NCBI GenBank assembly: GCA_026709935.1
Contig: JAPOSC010000014.1
Location: 1 to 48,317 of the forward strand
From: Thiotrichales bacterium
Lineage (GTDB): Bacteria; Pseudomonadota; Gammaproteobacteria; HK1
Reading direction: 5' to 3'
DNA: 48,317 nucleotides
Shown here: positions 28,632 to 38,127 of the stretch, one piece after another
Layout: each line of letters opens with the position of its first letter
Numbering within the stretch: position 1 is the stretch's first letter
The notes under the pieces: model-generated
What the model saw: the letters and a program-made list of their open reading frames with translations, nothing else
Told to the model about the DNA's origin: nothing
The model's database searches: none
Position numbers and translations under genes: made by a program

Positions 28632-29732
28632 TCAGGCCACAAGCACTCCGGATTCGGTGTCGAAGATCATCACGTCGCGCGGATCGAGACTGAAGCCTGC
28701 ATGGTCTCCGGGTGCGAGCCGGGTCTCCGGCGGCACCAGTGCCCGCAGCGTCACATCCCCGGTCACGATGGACAGGATGGATCTCTCCCCGAGGTATTCG
28801 TTGATCACGACCTTGCCGGCCATGCGCGGATCATGGTCGCAAGGATAGAGGTTCTGGGGCCGAATACCCACCGTGAACCGGCGCCCGCCATGGGCGTCGA
28901 GGGCCGACGCCCGTTCCGCGGCCACGTCGAAGACGATATCCGCACCGATCGCGCGGAGTTCGATGGCGCCCGCGCGGTCGCACCGTTCCACCGCAATGAA
29001 AGTGGTCGGCGGCTCGCCGATGAAATCGGCCACGAACATGTTCGTCGGACGATTGTAGAGCGCGTTGCGGTCCCCGACCTGCTGGAGCGCGGCATTCGAC
29101 ATCACGGCCACCCGGTCCGCCAGCGCCAGCGCTTCGACCTGATCGTGCGTGACATAGATCATGGTGCGCCGGAGCTCCTGGTGGAGCCGCTTGAGATCGA
29201 ACAGCATCTGGAACTTCAGATGGGCATCGAGGTGGCTCATCACCTCGTCGAGGATGAACACCGCCGGCTCGCGGATCAGCGCCCGACCCAGGCTGACCCG
29301 TTGCTGCTGCCCCCCGGAAAGCACCGGTGGCCGGGCCGTGAGGATCTCGGTGATGCGCAGCAGCTCCGCCAGCTCGCGGGCTCGTCGGCGCCTTTCGTCG
29401 GCGGGCACCCCGCGCACCTCCAGCGGGAAGGCGAGATTCTCCTCGACGGTGAAGTTCGGATAGAGGGCGTAGGTCTCGAAGGCCATGGCCACGTTGCGTT
29501 CGCGGGGTTCGAGGTCGTTGACCCGCACACCGCCGAAATGGATGTCGCCCGAGGTGATGGCCTCGAGGCCGACGATCATGCGCAACGTCGACGTCTTGCC
29601 GCACCCCGAAGGACCGAGCAGCGCCATGAATTCACCGTCGTTCACCGTCAGGTCGAGGTCGCGCACCGCGTGAACGCCGGTGCGCCCCGCCCCGTAGATC
29701 TTGTTGACCTTGCTCAGTATGACGTTCGACAT
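28632..29732 (-). CDS. ABC ATPase, MalK/UgpC type (second of two)
   Basis: 366 residues: Walker A GPSGCGKTS, signature LSGGQQQRVSLG, Walker B VFILDEVMSHLDAH, switch His in VTHDQ, then a TOBE-type C-terminal domain (VGIRPQNLYP). In place of the usual DEP after Walker B it has DEV, an unusual change next to the catalytic Glu, which is kept. The ATG lies 1 nt after the stop of the sister ATPase. The two ATPases probably form a heterodimer. Confidence 0.92.
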   Translation of the reverse strand: MSNVILSKVNKIYGAGRTGVHAVRDLDLTVNDGEFMALLGPSGCGKTSTLRMIVGLEAITSGDIHFGGVRVNDLEPRERNVAMAFETYALYPNFTVEENLAFPLEVRGVPADERRRRARELAELLRITEILTARPPVLSGGQQQRVSLGRALIREPAVFILDEVMSHLDAHLKFQMLFDLKRLHQELRRTMIYVTHDQVEALALADRVAVMSNAALQQVGDRNALYNRPTNMFVADFIGEPPTTFIAVERCDRAGAIELRAIGADIVFDVAAERASALDAHGGRRFTVGIRPQNLYPCDHDPRMAGKVVINEYLGERSILSIVTGDVTLRALVPPETRLAPGDHAGFSLDPRDVMIFDTESGVLVA

Positions 29733-29733
29733 G

Positions 29734-30840
29734 TCACAGCAGCAGGTTGCGCCCGTCGGACGGGTCGAAGAAATGCAGGGCGGCCGGATCCCACGCCAGG
29801 GTGACCATTTCACCCGGATCGAATGTGCGCTCGGGGCGTGTCAGCGCCGTCAGCGCGACGCCACCGACGTCGACGATCATGACCCCGGTCGAGCCGAGCG
29901 CCTCGAAGATGTCGACCCGACCCTCGAGCGTTGCCCCCTGCGGCAACTCATCCGCCGGACGCAGGTGCTGGGGCCTCAGACCAATCGTCACCCTGCGAGT
30001 CGCCCTGCGCTCCCCGACCCTGGCGAGGGCGTCACGTCGGGAAGACGCCACCGGCAGGCGCAGCGAGCCGACATGCGCCTCGAGCCGGCCGTCCACATCG
30101 ACGAGCTCGGCTTCCAGGGCATTAATGGTCGGCTGACCGAGATGCTCGGCCACGAACAGGGTGGCCGGTTGCTCGAAGAGCTCGCGCGCACTGCCGATCT
30201 GCGCCAGACGGCCACCATTGCCCATGACGGCGATCCGGTCACCGAGCGACAGCGCTTCGGCGTAGTCGTGGGTGACGTAGACCGTGGCCACCCGGCGCAG
30301 ATCCTCCAGAGTGTGGAACTGGCTGCGCAGCTCGTGGCGGATACGCGCGTCGAGGTGGCTGATGGGTTCGTCGAGCAGAAACACCTGCGGATCGGCAACC
30401 AGGGTGCGTCCGAGGGCGGTGCGCTGTTTCTGGCCTCCGGAGATCTCCCCGGGCTTGCGCTCAAGCAAGGTGTCGATACGCAGCAGGCGGGCCACCTCTT
30501 CGACCCGCCGCCGGATCTCGGCCGCCGGGAGACCCCGCGCCTGCAACGGCGAGGCGATGTTCCGGGCGACGGTCAGGTGGGGATAGAGGGCATAGCTCTC
30601 GAACGTCATCGCCACATTGCGCCGGTAGGGAGGCACCCGCGTCACATCGCGGTCACCGACGAGGATGCGCCCGCGGTCGGGGGATTCGAGACCCGCCACC
30701 AGGCGCAGCAACGTGGTCTTGCCGATGCCGGAAGGTCCGACGATGACCAGGAACTCGCCTTCCTCGACGGTGATCGACAGATCGTCGATGACCGGGAAAT
30801 CCCATCCCTTGCACAGTCCTTCGACGACGAGGCGCGCCAT
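29734..30840 (-). CDS. ABC ATPase, MalK/UgpC type (first of two)
   Basis: 368 residues: Walker A GPSGIGKTT, signature ISGGQKQRTALG, Walker B VFLLDEPISHLDAR, switch His in VTHDYAEAL, then a TOBE-like domain (TIGLRPQHLRP). The ATG at 30840 overlaps the permease stop by one base (TGATG), which indicates translational coupling. It is about one quarter identical by eye to the next ATPase outside the motifs, so it is a partner and not a recent duplicate. Confidence 0.92.
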   Translation of the reverse strand: MARLVVEGLCKGWDFPVIDDLSITVEEGEFLVIVGPSGIGKTTLLRLVAGLESPDRGRILVGDRDVTRVPPYRRNVAMTFESYALYPHLTVARNIASPLQARGLPAAEIRRRVEEVARLLRIDTLLERKPGEISGGQKQRTALGRTLVADPQVFLLDEPISHLDARIRHELRSQFHTLEDLRRVATVYVTHDYAEALSLGDRIAVMGNGGRLAQIGSARELFEQPATLFVAEHLGQPTINALEAELVDVDGRLEAHVGSLRLPVASSRRDALARVGERRATRRVTIGLRPQHLRPADELPQGATLEGRVDIFEALGSTGVMIVDVGGVALTALTRPERTFDPGEMVTLAWDPAALHFFDPSDGRNLLL

Positions 30841-31694
30841 CAGCCCTTGACCACGCCGAGCGACAGCCCGCGCACCATGTAGCGGCGCAGCAGGATGAAC
30901 AGGGTGACAGGAGGAATCATGGCAATGAGCGAGAACGCCATCTGCAGGTTCCAGAGCGTCTGGGACCCGTGGGTGAACGTCGGAATGACGATGGTGTAGG
31001 TGCGGACATCGGTGCCGACGAACAGGTTGGCGAACAGGTATTCGTTCCAGGCAAAGATCCAGCACAGCATGGCGACCGAGATCATGCCGGGGAGGACCAG
31101 GGGCAGGGTGATACGAAAGAAGGCGCGAAACGGCGTCCAGCCATCGAGGTAGGCGGCCTCCTCGAGCTCGGGCGGAGCGTCTCGGAAGAACACCATCATC
31201 AGCCAGGTGGCCAGCGGCAGGTTGAACACGAGGTAGAGGATGACGAGCGACCAGATCGAATCGGTACCCCAGGGGGTGGAATCGAAGAGGAAGAACATCG
31301 GCACCAGGATGGCGACCGGCGGGAACATGCGGTTCGAGAGGATCCAGAAGGCAAGGTTTTCACCCCCGGCCTGGCGCGGGAAGCGAGCAAACGCGTAGCC
31401 GGCAAGGGTCCCGAGGACCAGTGACAGCACGGTATTGAGGGAGGCGATCACGAAGCTGTCGACCAGGGCATCGAAGTTGGTGGCCTCGGCGAACACCGCG
31501 GCGAAGTTGCCGAAGGCGAACACTTCGGGCCAGAAGGTCGGCACCGTGAGATTGGTCTCGGCCGTCGTCTTGAGGGCCGTGATGGCCATGAAATAGAGCG
31601 GGAACAGCGTGAAGAGCAGCCACAGACCGAGGAACGCGAGAAACAGCAGACGCACATGGCGCCAGCGGTGCTCGAAACCGGCCTCGCCCGCCAT
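30840..31694 (-). CDS. ABC permease, MalG type
   Basis: 284 residues with six membrane segments, from FLALFLGLWLLFTLFPLYF-like at the start to a C-terminal one near 255. The EAA loop reads EEAAYLDGWTPFRAFFRITLP, the contact to the ATPase. It begins 3 nt after its partner permease and overlaps the next ATPase by one base. Confidence 0.92.
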   Translation of the reverse strand: MAGEAGFEHRWRHVRLLFLAFLGLWLLFTLFPLYFMAITALKTTAETNLTVPTFWPEVFAFGNFAAVFAEATNFDALVDSFVIASLNTVLSLVLGTLAGYAFARFPRQAGGENLAFWILSNRMFPPVAILVPMFFLFDSTPWGTDSIWSLVILYLVFNLPLATWLMMVFFRDAPPELEEAAYLDGWTPFRAFFRITLPLVLPGMISVAMLCWIFAWNEYLFANLFVGTDVRTYTIVIPTFTHGSQTLWNLQMAFSLIAMIPPVTLFILLRRYMVRGLSLGVVKG

Positions 31695-31697
31695 TGC

Positions 31698-32672
31698 TCA
31701 GGCGAGCCCCTGGGCGCGCATGACACGCTTCATGTACTGCAGGAAGAGGGTGACGATCACGGCCGAGATGGCGAAGATGATGATTGCGTACGCGGCGGCC
31801 TCGCCGATTGCAAACTCGCGGATACCGCGCTGGAAGGCGATGTAGGTCGGCAGCTCCGAGGACTGCGCCGGCCCCCCCGAGGTCATCACGTACACCAGGT
31901 CGACGAACTTGAAGGCATCCGTGAAACGCAGGATGAAGGCGATGGCGATGACTTCCTTCAGCATGGGCAGGGTGATGCGCCTCACCACCTTCCACTGGCC
32001 GGCGCCATCGACGCGGGCCGCTTCGTAGACCGCCGGAGGCAGGCTGACCCGCCCGGAGTAGACGATCAGAAATGGCAGTGCGGTCCAGTTCCACACGTCG
32101 GCGATGATGATCGACCATAACGATATACCCGCGTTGAACCATTCGATGTGGGCGGAGATCAGGCCGAGGTCGAGCAGCGCCTGGTTGACCGCACCGTTCG
32201 ACGGCGTCAACAGGAAGCGCCACAGCACGCCGACGATCGAGGGTGGCAGCATCATCGGCAGGACCACCAGAATCAGGATGACGGTGCGCCACAGGTTGGA
32301 CCTGACCACTTCATAAAGGATCAGCGCCAGCACGGTACCGAGGATGACCTGCAGCACGGCACCGAACGACAGGTACTGCAGGAGATGGATCAGACTGTCC
32401 TGAAACCTCTCCGAACCGAGCACCGTGGCGTAGTTGGCAAAACCGATATAGGCATGGTTCCCGGTGAACAGCCCCGTGATGTTGGTATCGCGCAGCGAGT
32501 GATAGAACATCCAGACCGTCGGGTAGATGACGATGGCGAGGAGAACCGCCACCGGTAGTCCGACCATGGCGATCGGCACCCAGCGGGACACGATGAGCGG
32601 CCGTTGACGCCTCTTGCCGTCGAACCAGTCGGGGTAGGTCGAGGGATCCCCCCGGACAATTGCCTGGCGCAC
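31698..32672 (-). CDS. ABC permease, MalF type
   Basis: About 324 residues from a GTG at 32672, with six membrane segments and the EAA loop YEAARVDGAGQWKVVRRITLP. The frame is open to a TTG at 32777, but that adds 35 Gly/Asp/Pro-rich residues (DGPASDGLSGLDAPGSD) unlike the family, so I prefer GTG 32672, with GGAGA 9 nt upstream. GTG 32681 is another option. It heads the operon of two permeases, two ATPases and the binding protein. Confidence 0.85.
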   Translation of the reverse strand: MRQAIVRGDPSTYPDWFDGKRRQRPLIVSRWVPIAMVGLPVAVLLAIVIYPTVWMFYHSLRDTNITGLFTGNHAYIGFANYATVLGSERFQDSLIHLLQYLSFGAVLQVILGTVLALILYEVVRSNLWRTVILILVVLPMMLPPSIVGVLWRFLLTPSNGAVNQALLDLGLISAHIEWFNAGISLWSIIIADVWNWTALPFLIVYSGRVSLPPAVYEAARVDGAGQWKVVRRITLPMLKEVIAIAFILRFTDAFKFVDLVYVMTSGGPAQSSELPTYIAFQRGIREFAIGEAAAYAIIIFAISAVIVTLFLQYMKRVMRAQGLA

Positions 32673-33001
32673 GCGCGACACTCTCCAGAAACCACCATCC
32701 GGCGCCGAGCCGATATCCGATCCTGGTGCATCCAGACCGGACAGGCCGTCCGAGGCCGGGCCATCGGGGAAGAGCAAACGACGCTACACGAGATCGAAGC
32801 GGGCGTAAATGTCCCGACCGGAGGCTCGATCCGGACTCCCCAGAGTCGTTTCACGCTACCGCGCCGGACCGGAATCGACGGCCGGGCCAGCCTGCATTTC
32901 CACCCCCCGGTACCCCCATGACCAGGGCTGCGGCACTGGACACGTCACCGGATTCCGGCGAGGCTCCCGGCGGTGGTCTCGCGAGGATGGAGGGTCAGGG
33001 C
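32673..33001. other. Divergent region between permease and MtnK-like gene
   Basis: This gap of about 330 nt should contain the promoters of both directions. The left part (32673-32777) has a loose 12-nt periodicity like the other arrays. The right part is open in the mtnK frame from an ATG at 32918, but is Pro/Gly-rich and unlike the family. No clear promoter boxes or operators were seen. Confidence 0.5.
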
Positions 33002-34306
33002 GTGAACACCCATGATCCGGCTCGGGTGCCGGAAACTTATGCGCCGCAGACACCGCAGAGCCTGCCCGGTCTGCTCGCCAACGTTGCGGTGATCCGCGAC
33101 CTCCTCGGAGGCGCCCCCGAAAGATGGGTCGTCGAGGAAGTCGGCGACGGCAACCTCAACCTCGTGTTCAAGGTGCGCGGTCCCGCCGGCGGCATCGCCG
33201 TCAAGCAGGCGCTTCCCTATGTCCGTCTGGTCGGCGAGAGCTGGCCACTGCCTCTGACCCGGGCGCACTTCGAGCACCTCGCCCTCGTCCGTCAGGCCCG
33301 CCACGCGCCGGGAATGACCCCGGCGGTGCTCCACTACGACGCGGACATGGCGCTCATCGCCATGGAGCTTCTCGAGCCCCATGTCATCATGCGTCGGGGC
33401 ATGATCGACGGCATCGTTTACCCATCTTTCGCCGAGGCACTGTCGACCTTTGCTGCGGCTACCCTGTTTCACACGTCGGACCTCGCCATGGCGGCGGCCG
33501 ACAAGAAGGTGCTGGTGGCGGATTTCGCCGGCAACACCGCGATGTGCGGCATTACCGAGGATGTGATCTTTACCGAGCCCTACATGGTTTCCGACAACAA
33601 CCGGTGGACCTCGCCGCAACTCGACGATCTGGCGGCGTCGATTCGCGGCGACAGCGAGCTCAAGGTCGCCGTCTCGCGTCTCAAGTTGAAGTTCATGTCC
33701 TCGGCCGAAGCACTGATCCACGGAGACCTTCACACGGGCTCCATCATGGTGACGCAGACCGACACCCGGATCATCGATCCGGAGTTCGCCTTCGTCGGAC
33801 CGATGGGCTTCGACACCGGCGCGGTGATCGCCAACCTGCTGTTGAACTACTTCTCGCAGATCGGCCACGAGCGCGCGCCCGGCGCCAGGGACGCCTACCG
33901 GCGCTGGGTTCTGAGCGGTATCGAAGACTTCTGGAACGGCTTCCATTCCCGGTTCCTCGCCCGGTGGCGGCATGAAGCAAAGGGCGATGCCTGGCCGGCA
34001 GCGCTCTTCGACGACCCCGTCGCCCGCATTCACCTCGCCGGAGAGCAGGAACGCTACATGGCGGGATTGTTCCGGGACACCCTGGGATTTGCCGCCGCCA
34101 AGATGATTCGCCGCATTCTGGGGCTGGCTCACAACATCGACCTCGAGCACATCGCCGACGCCGATGTGCGCGCCACCGCCGAGGCCAGAGCCCTCATGAT
34201 GGCGCGCACCCTGATGATCGACCCGGACAACTTCCGCTCGATCGAGGCCGTCACGGCGGCGGCCTGTCGATGGAACGCGATCGATCCCTTCGGCGCGACC
34301 GGGTGA
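33002..34306 (+). CDS. mtnK: S-methyl-5-thioribose kinase (MtnK)
   Basis: 434 residues from a GTG at 33002 with GGAGGG about 8 nt upstream. The family hallmark GDGNLNLVFKV is near residue 48, with IAVKQALPYVR next. The catalytic loop is LIHGDLHTGSIMVT and the metal-binding DPEFAFVGPMGFD follows, as in aminoglycoside-phosphotransferase-fold kinases. MtnK phosphorylates methylthioribose from the methylthioadenosine salvage or dihydroxyacetone-type shunt. No mtnA is adjacent. The divergent ABC importer could supply its sugar substrate, but this is inference. ATG 32918 is an alternative start. Confidence 0.9.
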   Translation: MNTHDPARVPETYAPQTPQSLPGLLANVAVIRDLLGGAPERWVVEEVGDGNLNLVFKVRGPAGGIAVKQALPYVRLVGESWPLPLTRAHFEHLALVRQARHAPGMTPAVLHYDADMALIAMELLEPHVIMRRGMIDGIVYPSFAEALSTFAAATLFHTSDLAMAAADKKVLVADFAGNTAMCGITEDVIFTEPYMVSDNNRWTSPQLDDLAASIRGDSELKVAVSRLKLKFMSSAEALIHGDLHTGSIMVTQTDTRIIDPEFAFVGPMGFDTGAVIANLLLNYFSQIGHERAPGARDAYRRWVLSGIEDFWNGFHSRFLARWRHEAKGDAWPAALFDDPVARIHLAGEQERYMAGLFRDTLGFAAAKMIRRILGLAHNIDLEHIADADVRATAEARALMMARTLMIDPDNFRSIEAVTAAACRWNAIDPFGATG

Positions 34307-34375
34307 CTTTTCGTCGATTGCACCACGGGCGCCGGGCTGATCGACCGCATGGAGGCGCTCGACGCTCTCACCTGA

Positions 34376-34391
34376 CCCGGAAATTTCCGGG
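34376..34391. promoter_or_regulatory. Perfect 16-bp palindrome CCCGGAAATTTCCGGG
   Basis: The palindrome is 23 nt upstream of the helicase GTG. It resembles the joined outer arms of the dispersed palindromic element and could be a deletion remnant of it, or a dimeric-protein operator. Confidence 0.45.
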
Positions 34392-34414
34392 CTGACCGCA
34401 CTCCGCCTCGTCCG

Positions 34415-36616
34415 GTGAAGCAGGAACCGTCGTCATCCCGTCCAGAAGTCCTCGCCGGCGCCGTCGAGCGGGTGACGTTCCACGGCGAGGACAGCGGGTT
34501 CTGCGTGCTGCGCGTCAAGGCGCGCGGCCACCGGGAACCGGTGACCGTCGTCGGCCACGCCGCGGCGGTCGCGGCCGGCGAGTGGATCACCGCTTCCGGC
34601 GAGTGGGTGAACAACCGCACGTACGGCCCGCAGTTCCGGTGCCGGTTCCTGAAGGTCACCGCCCCCGCCTCCACCGAGGGCATCGAGCGATACCTCGGTT
34701 CCGGGATGATTCGAGGCGTCGGCCCGGTCTACGCGAAAAAGCTCGTCCGCGCCTTCGGCGAGCGGGTGTTCGACATCATCGAATCGGACTCCGAGCGGTT
34801 GCGCGAGGTCGAAGGCATCGGACCGGTGCGGGCGCAGCGGATCACTGCCGCCTGGGCCGAGCAGAAGGCGGTGCGCGAGATCATGATGTTCCTGCACGGT
34901 CACGGCGTCGGCGCCGCGCGCGCGGTGCGGATCTTCCGCACCTACGGCGCCGATGCGGTGCAGGTGATGTCGGAGAACCCCTACCGTCTCGCCCGCGACA
35001 TCCGCGGCATCGGCTTCACGACCGCCGACACCATCGCGATGCGGCTCGGCATCAGGAAGTCGGCCATGATTCGCCTGCGCGCCGGCGTCGCCCACGCGCT
35101 GACCGAGGCCATGGACGCCGGGCACTGCGGTCTGCCGACGCAGGAGCTGCTACCAGCGGCGGCGACGCTGCTCGAAGCCCCCGAAGATCGTGTCCGCGCC
35201 GCCATCGGCGAGGAGATGGCGGCGGGCAACATCGTCGCCGATCCCGTGGACGACACCCCGTGCCTCTTCCTCGCCGGACTGCACCGGGCCGAGCACGACA
35301 TCGCCGAACGACTGCGACGCATCGCGGCCGAACCGCTCCCCTGGCCCCGGATCGACGCCAACAGGGCCCTGCCCTGGATCGAGCAGCGGACCGGGCTCGC
35401 GCTGGCCGACAGTCAGCGCGAGGCGGTGTGCCTCGCCTTCTCGTCGAAGGTGCTGGTGGTCACCGGCGGTCCCGGCGTCGGCAAGACCACCATCGTCAAC
35501 GCCATCCTGCGCATCCTGGCCGCCAGAGGCGCCCGCTTGCGGCTGTGCGCCCCCACCGGCCGCGCCGCACGGCGCATGACCGAGACGTCCGGGTTCGAGG
35601 CCCGCACCATCCACCGACTGCTGGAGGTCGATCCCGCCTCCGGCGGCTTCCGGCGCGACGCCGGGCACCCCGTCGACTGCGACCTGCTCGTGGTCGACGA
35701 GGCGTCCATGGTCGATGTTCCGCTGATGCATGCACTGGTCAGGGCGGTGCCGGACCACGCCGCCCTGCTGATCGTCGGTGACATCGACCAGCTCCCCTCG
35801 GTGGGGCCGGGACAGGTGCTCGCCGACATCATCGGCTCCGCCGCGGTTCCGGTGGTACGCCTCACCGAAGTGTTCCGGCAGGCGGCGCAGAGCCGGATCA
35901 TCGTCAACGCGCATCGCATCAACGCGGGAGAGGTCCCGGAGCTCGACCCGCCGCAGGCGCCGAGCGATTTCTACTTCGTCCCGGCCGACGACCCCGAAAG
36001 CGCCGTATCCAGAGTCCTGGAGCTCGTCCGCACCCGCATCCCACGGCGGTTCGGCCTCGATCCGGTGCGCGACATCCAGGTGCTGTGCCCCATGAACCGC
36101 GGGGGTGCCGGGGCGCGCTCCCTCAACGTCGAGCTTCAGGCCGCCCTGAACCCGGCCGGCGAGCGCAGGGTCGAGCGCTTCGGCTGGACCTTCGCCCCCG
36201 GCGACAAGGTGATGCAGGTCGAGAACGACTACGACCGGGAGGTCTACAACGGGGACATCGGCCGCATCGACGACGTGGACCCCGAACCGGGCGAGGTCAC
36301 TGTCCACTTCGACGGCCGCACCGTCACCTACGACTTCGGCGAGCTGGACGCGCTGGTGCCGGCCTACGCCACCACCATCCACAAGAGCCAGGGCTCGGAG
36401 TATCCTGCGGTGGTGATCCCGCTCATGACACAGCACTACGTCATGCTCCGCCGCAACCTGCTCTATACCGGGGTGACGCGCGGCCGGCGCCTCGTGGTCC
36501 TCGTCGGCCAGCGCAAGGCGGTCGCCATCGCGGTCAGGGCTGCGGCCGGGCGTCGGCGCTGGTCGAAGCTGCGCGAATGGATGCGCCCGGTGCGCGCGGG
36601 CATATCAGGCCCGTGA
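34415..36616 (+). CDS. RecD2-like SF1 DNA helicase
   Basis: 733 residues with the RecD2 plan. The N-terminal beta-domain (GEDSGFCVLRVKARGH) is followed by helix-hairpin-helix repeats (GIGPVRAQRI, RGVGPVYAKKL). The helicase core has Walker A TGGPGVGKTT near residue 350, CAPTGRAARRM, Walker B LLVVDEASMVD, and VGDIDQLPSVGPG, and motif VI YTGVTRGRRLVVLVG. RecD2 enzymes unwind 5' to 3' and work in repair outside RecBCD. The GTG start is at 34415; the SD is weak. It is a single-gene unit. Confidence 0.94.
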   Translation: MKQEPSSSRPEVLAGAVERVTFHGEDSGFCVLRVKARGHREPVTVVGHAAAVAAGEWITASGEWVNNRTYGPQFRCRFLKVTAPASTEGIERYLGSGMIRGVGPVYAKKLVRAFGERVFDIIESDSERLREVEGIGPVRAQRITAAWAEQKAVREIMMFLHGHGVGAARAVRIFRTYGADAVQVMSENPYRLARDIRGIGFTTADTIAMRLGIRKSAMIRLRAGVAHALTEAMDAGHCGLPTQELLPAAATLLEAPEDRVRAAIGEEMAAGNIVADPVDDTPCLFLAGLHRAEHDIAERLRRIAAEPLPWPRIDANRALPWIEQRTGLALADSQREAVCLAFSSKVLVVTGGPGVGKTTIVNAILRILAARGARLRLCAPTGRAARRMTETSGFEARTIHRLLEVDPASGGFRRDAGHPVDCDLLVVDEASMVDVPLMHALVRAVPDHAALLIVGDIDQLPSVGPGQVLADIIGSAAVPVVRLTEVFRQAAQSRIIVNAHRINAGEVPELDPPQAPSDFYFVPADDPESAVSRVLELVRTRIPRRFGLDPVRDIQVLCPMNRGGAGARSLNVELQAALNPAGERRVERFGWTFAPGDKVMQVENDYDREVYNGDIGRIDDVDPEPGEVTVHFDGRTVTYDFGELDALVPAYATTIHKSQGSEYPAVVIPLMTQHYVMLRRNLLYTGVTRGRRLVVLVGQRKAVAIAVRAAAGRRRWSKLREWMRPVRAGISGP

Positions 36617-36846
36617 GCGTCGCAGGCGAAGCGCGGGCATCCGGAGACATCCGCGGCCCGCATTCACCATCGGTGGACCAGCTTGCGTCGAGCCTGGCCC
36701 CACAAGCAACCGATTCCCCCCTCGCGGGTGCGACGGTCGGGGCGTTGCGGAAATGATCGCGTTGGCACCGACCCCGTGGCTTCCGCTATGGCAGACATCC
36801 ATGCAGTCTTGATCAGACACGGATACCCCGGCCGGGAAACAAAGCC

Positions 36847-38124
36847 ATGAAGCGAGTGCGCGAACTGTGTACCAGCCGGCCGATCCTCTCCTGGGCGCTG
36901 TACGACTGGGCGAACTCGGTGTTCGCGACCACCGTCATCGCCGGCTTCTTCCCGGTGTTCTTCAAGCAGTACTGGAGCGCGGGCACGGACGCCGTCACCA
37001 GCACCGCCCAGCTCGGCTTCGCGAACTCCATCGGGAGCGTCTTCATCCTGATCGCGGCGCCGATCCTGGGCGCGATCGCGGACGGTGGCGCGTTACGCAA
37101 GAAGTTCCTCGCCGCCTTTACCGGGCTGGGCGTGGCGGGCTCGGCGGGGCTGTGGTTCGTCGGACAGGGGGACTGGTCGACCGCCGCCATCGTGTACGTC
37201 CTCGGCTCGATCGGCTTCTCCGGCGCCATCATCTTCTATGATGCACTCATCACGGCGGTGAGTCCTCCGTCGCGGTACGACGAGGTCTCGGCCTTCGGCT
37301 TCTCCCTCGGTTACATCGGCGGGGGGCTGCTCTTCGCGGTCAACGTGGCGATGACCCTCTCGCCGGACACGTTCGGGCTGGCCGGGGCGGCGGAGGCGGT
37401 GCGTCTCTCGTTCGTGACCGTCGCCGCGTGGTGGCTGGTCTTCTCCATCCCGCTGTTCCGCTACGTGCCGGAGCCACCCGGGATCGATGCGAAGGTCGAT
37501 GCGACCACCTCCGCCGCCGCGGCGGGGCTCCGATCGCTTGCGAAGACGCTGCGCGAGTACCGCGCCCACCGCATGGCGGGCCTCTTCCTCCTCGCCTACT
37601 TCTTCTACATCGACGGGGTCCACACCATCATCCGCATGGCGGTCGACTACGGACTCGCGCTGGGGTTTCCCGCCGAGAGCCTGATCGTGGCCCTGCTCAT
37701 CGTCCAGTTCGTCGGGTTTCCCGCCGCTCTCGCATTCGGCTTCGCCGCCGCGCGGATCGGCCCGAAACCGGCGCTCTACTTCGGAGTCGTGGTGTACGTC
37801 GCGGTCACGGTGTGGGCGTACTTCATGACCACGGTGGCCGAGTTCTACGTCCTTGCGGTGGTGGTGGGGCTGGTGCAGGGCGGAGTGCAGGCGATCTCGC
37901 GCTCGCTCTACGCACGTTTCGTACCGGCCGAGCAGAGCGGAAAGTTCTTCGGATTCTTCAACATGATCGGACGGTTCGCGGCGATCATCGGGCCGTCCCT
38001 GGTGGCGGTGACCGGACTCCTCACCGGCAGCTCGCGACTTGGCATCCTGTCGATCATCATCGTGCTCGTCATCGGGATGGTACTCCTGACCTTCGTACGG
38101 GAACGCGAGCCGACGGCGGCCTGA
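36847..38124 (+). CDS. UMF1-family (Atg22-like) MFS transporter
   Basis: 425 residues with about twelve membrane segments. The opening SWALYDWANSVFATTVIAGF is the signature of the UMF1 family, relatives of the yeast vacuolar amino-acid exporter Atg22; bacterial substrates are undefined. The C-terminal half has QAISRSLYARFVPAEQSGKF, also typical. It ends 3 nt before the stop of the convergent decarboxylase, so the transcripts of the two genes must overlap. Confidence 0.92.
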   Translation: MKRVRELCTSRPILSWALYDWANSVFATTVIAGFFPVFFKQYWSAGTDAVTSTAQLGFANSIGSVFILIAAPILGAIADGGALRKKFLAAFTGLGVAGSAGLWFVGQGDWSTAAIVYVLGSIGFSGAIIFYDALITAVSPPSRYDEVSAFGFSLGYIGGGLLFAVNVAMTLSPDTFGLAGAAEAVRLSFVTVAAWWLVFSIPLFRYVPEPPGIDAKVDATTSAAAAGLRSLAKTLREYRAHRMAGLFLLAYFFYIDGVHTIIRMAVDYGLALGFPAESLIVALLIVQFVGFPAALAFGFAAARIGPKPALYFGVVVYVAVTVWAYFMTTVAEFYVLAVVVGLVQGGVQAISRSLYARFVPAEQSGKFFGFFNMIGRFAAIIGPSLVAVTGLLTGSSRLGILSIIIVLVIGMVLLTFVREREPTAA

Positions 38125-38127
38125 ATT

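Noticed and set aside
32673-32777. N-terminal extension of the MalF-type permease from a TTG
   Set aside because: The extra residues are a low-complexity Gly/Asp/Pro stretch with no SD before the TTG, whereas GTG 32672 has GGAGA.
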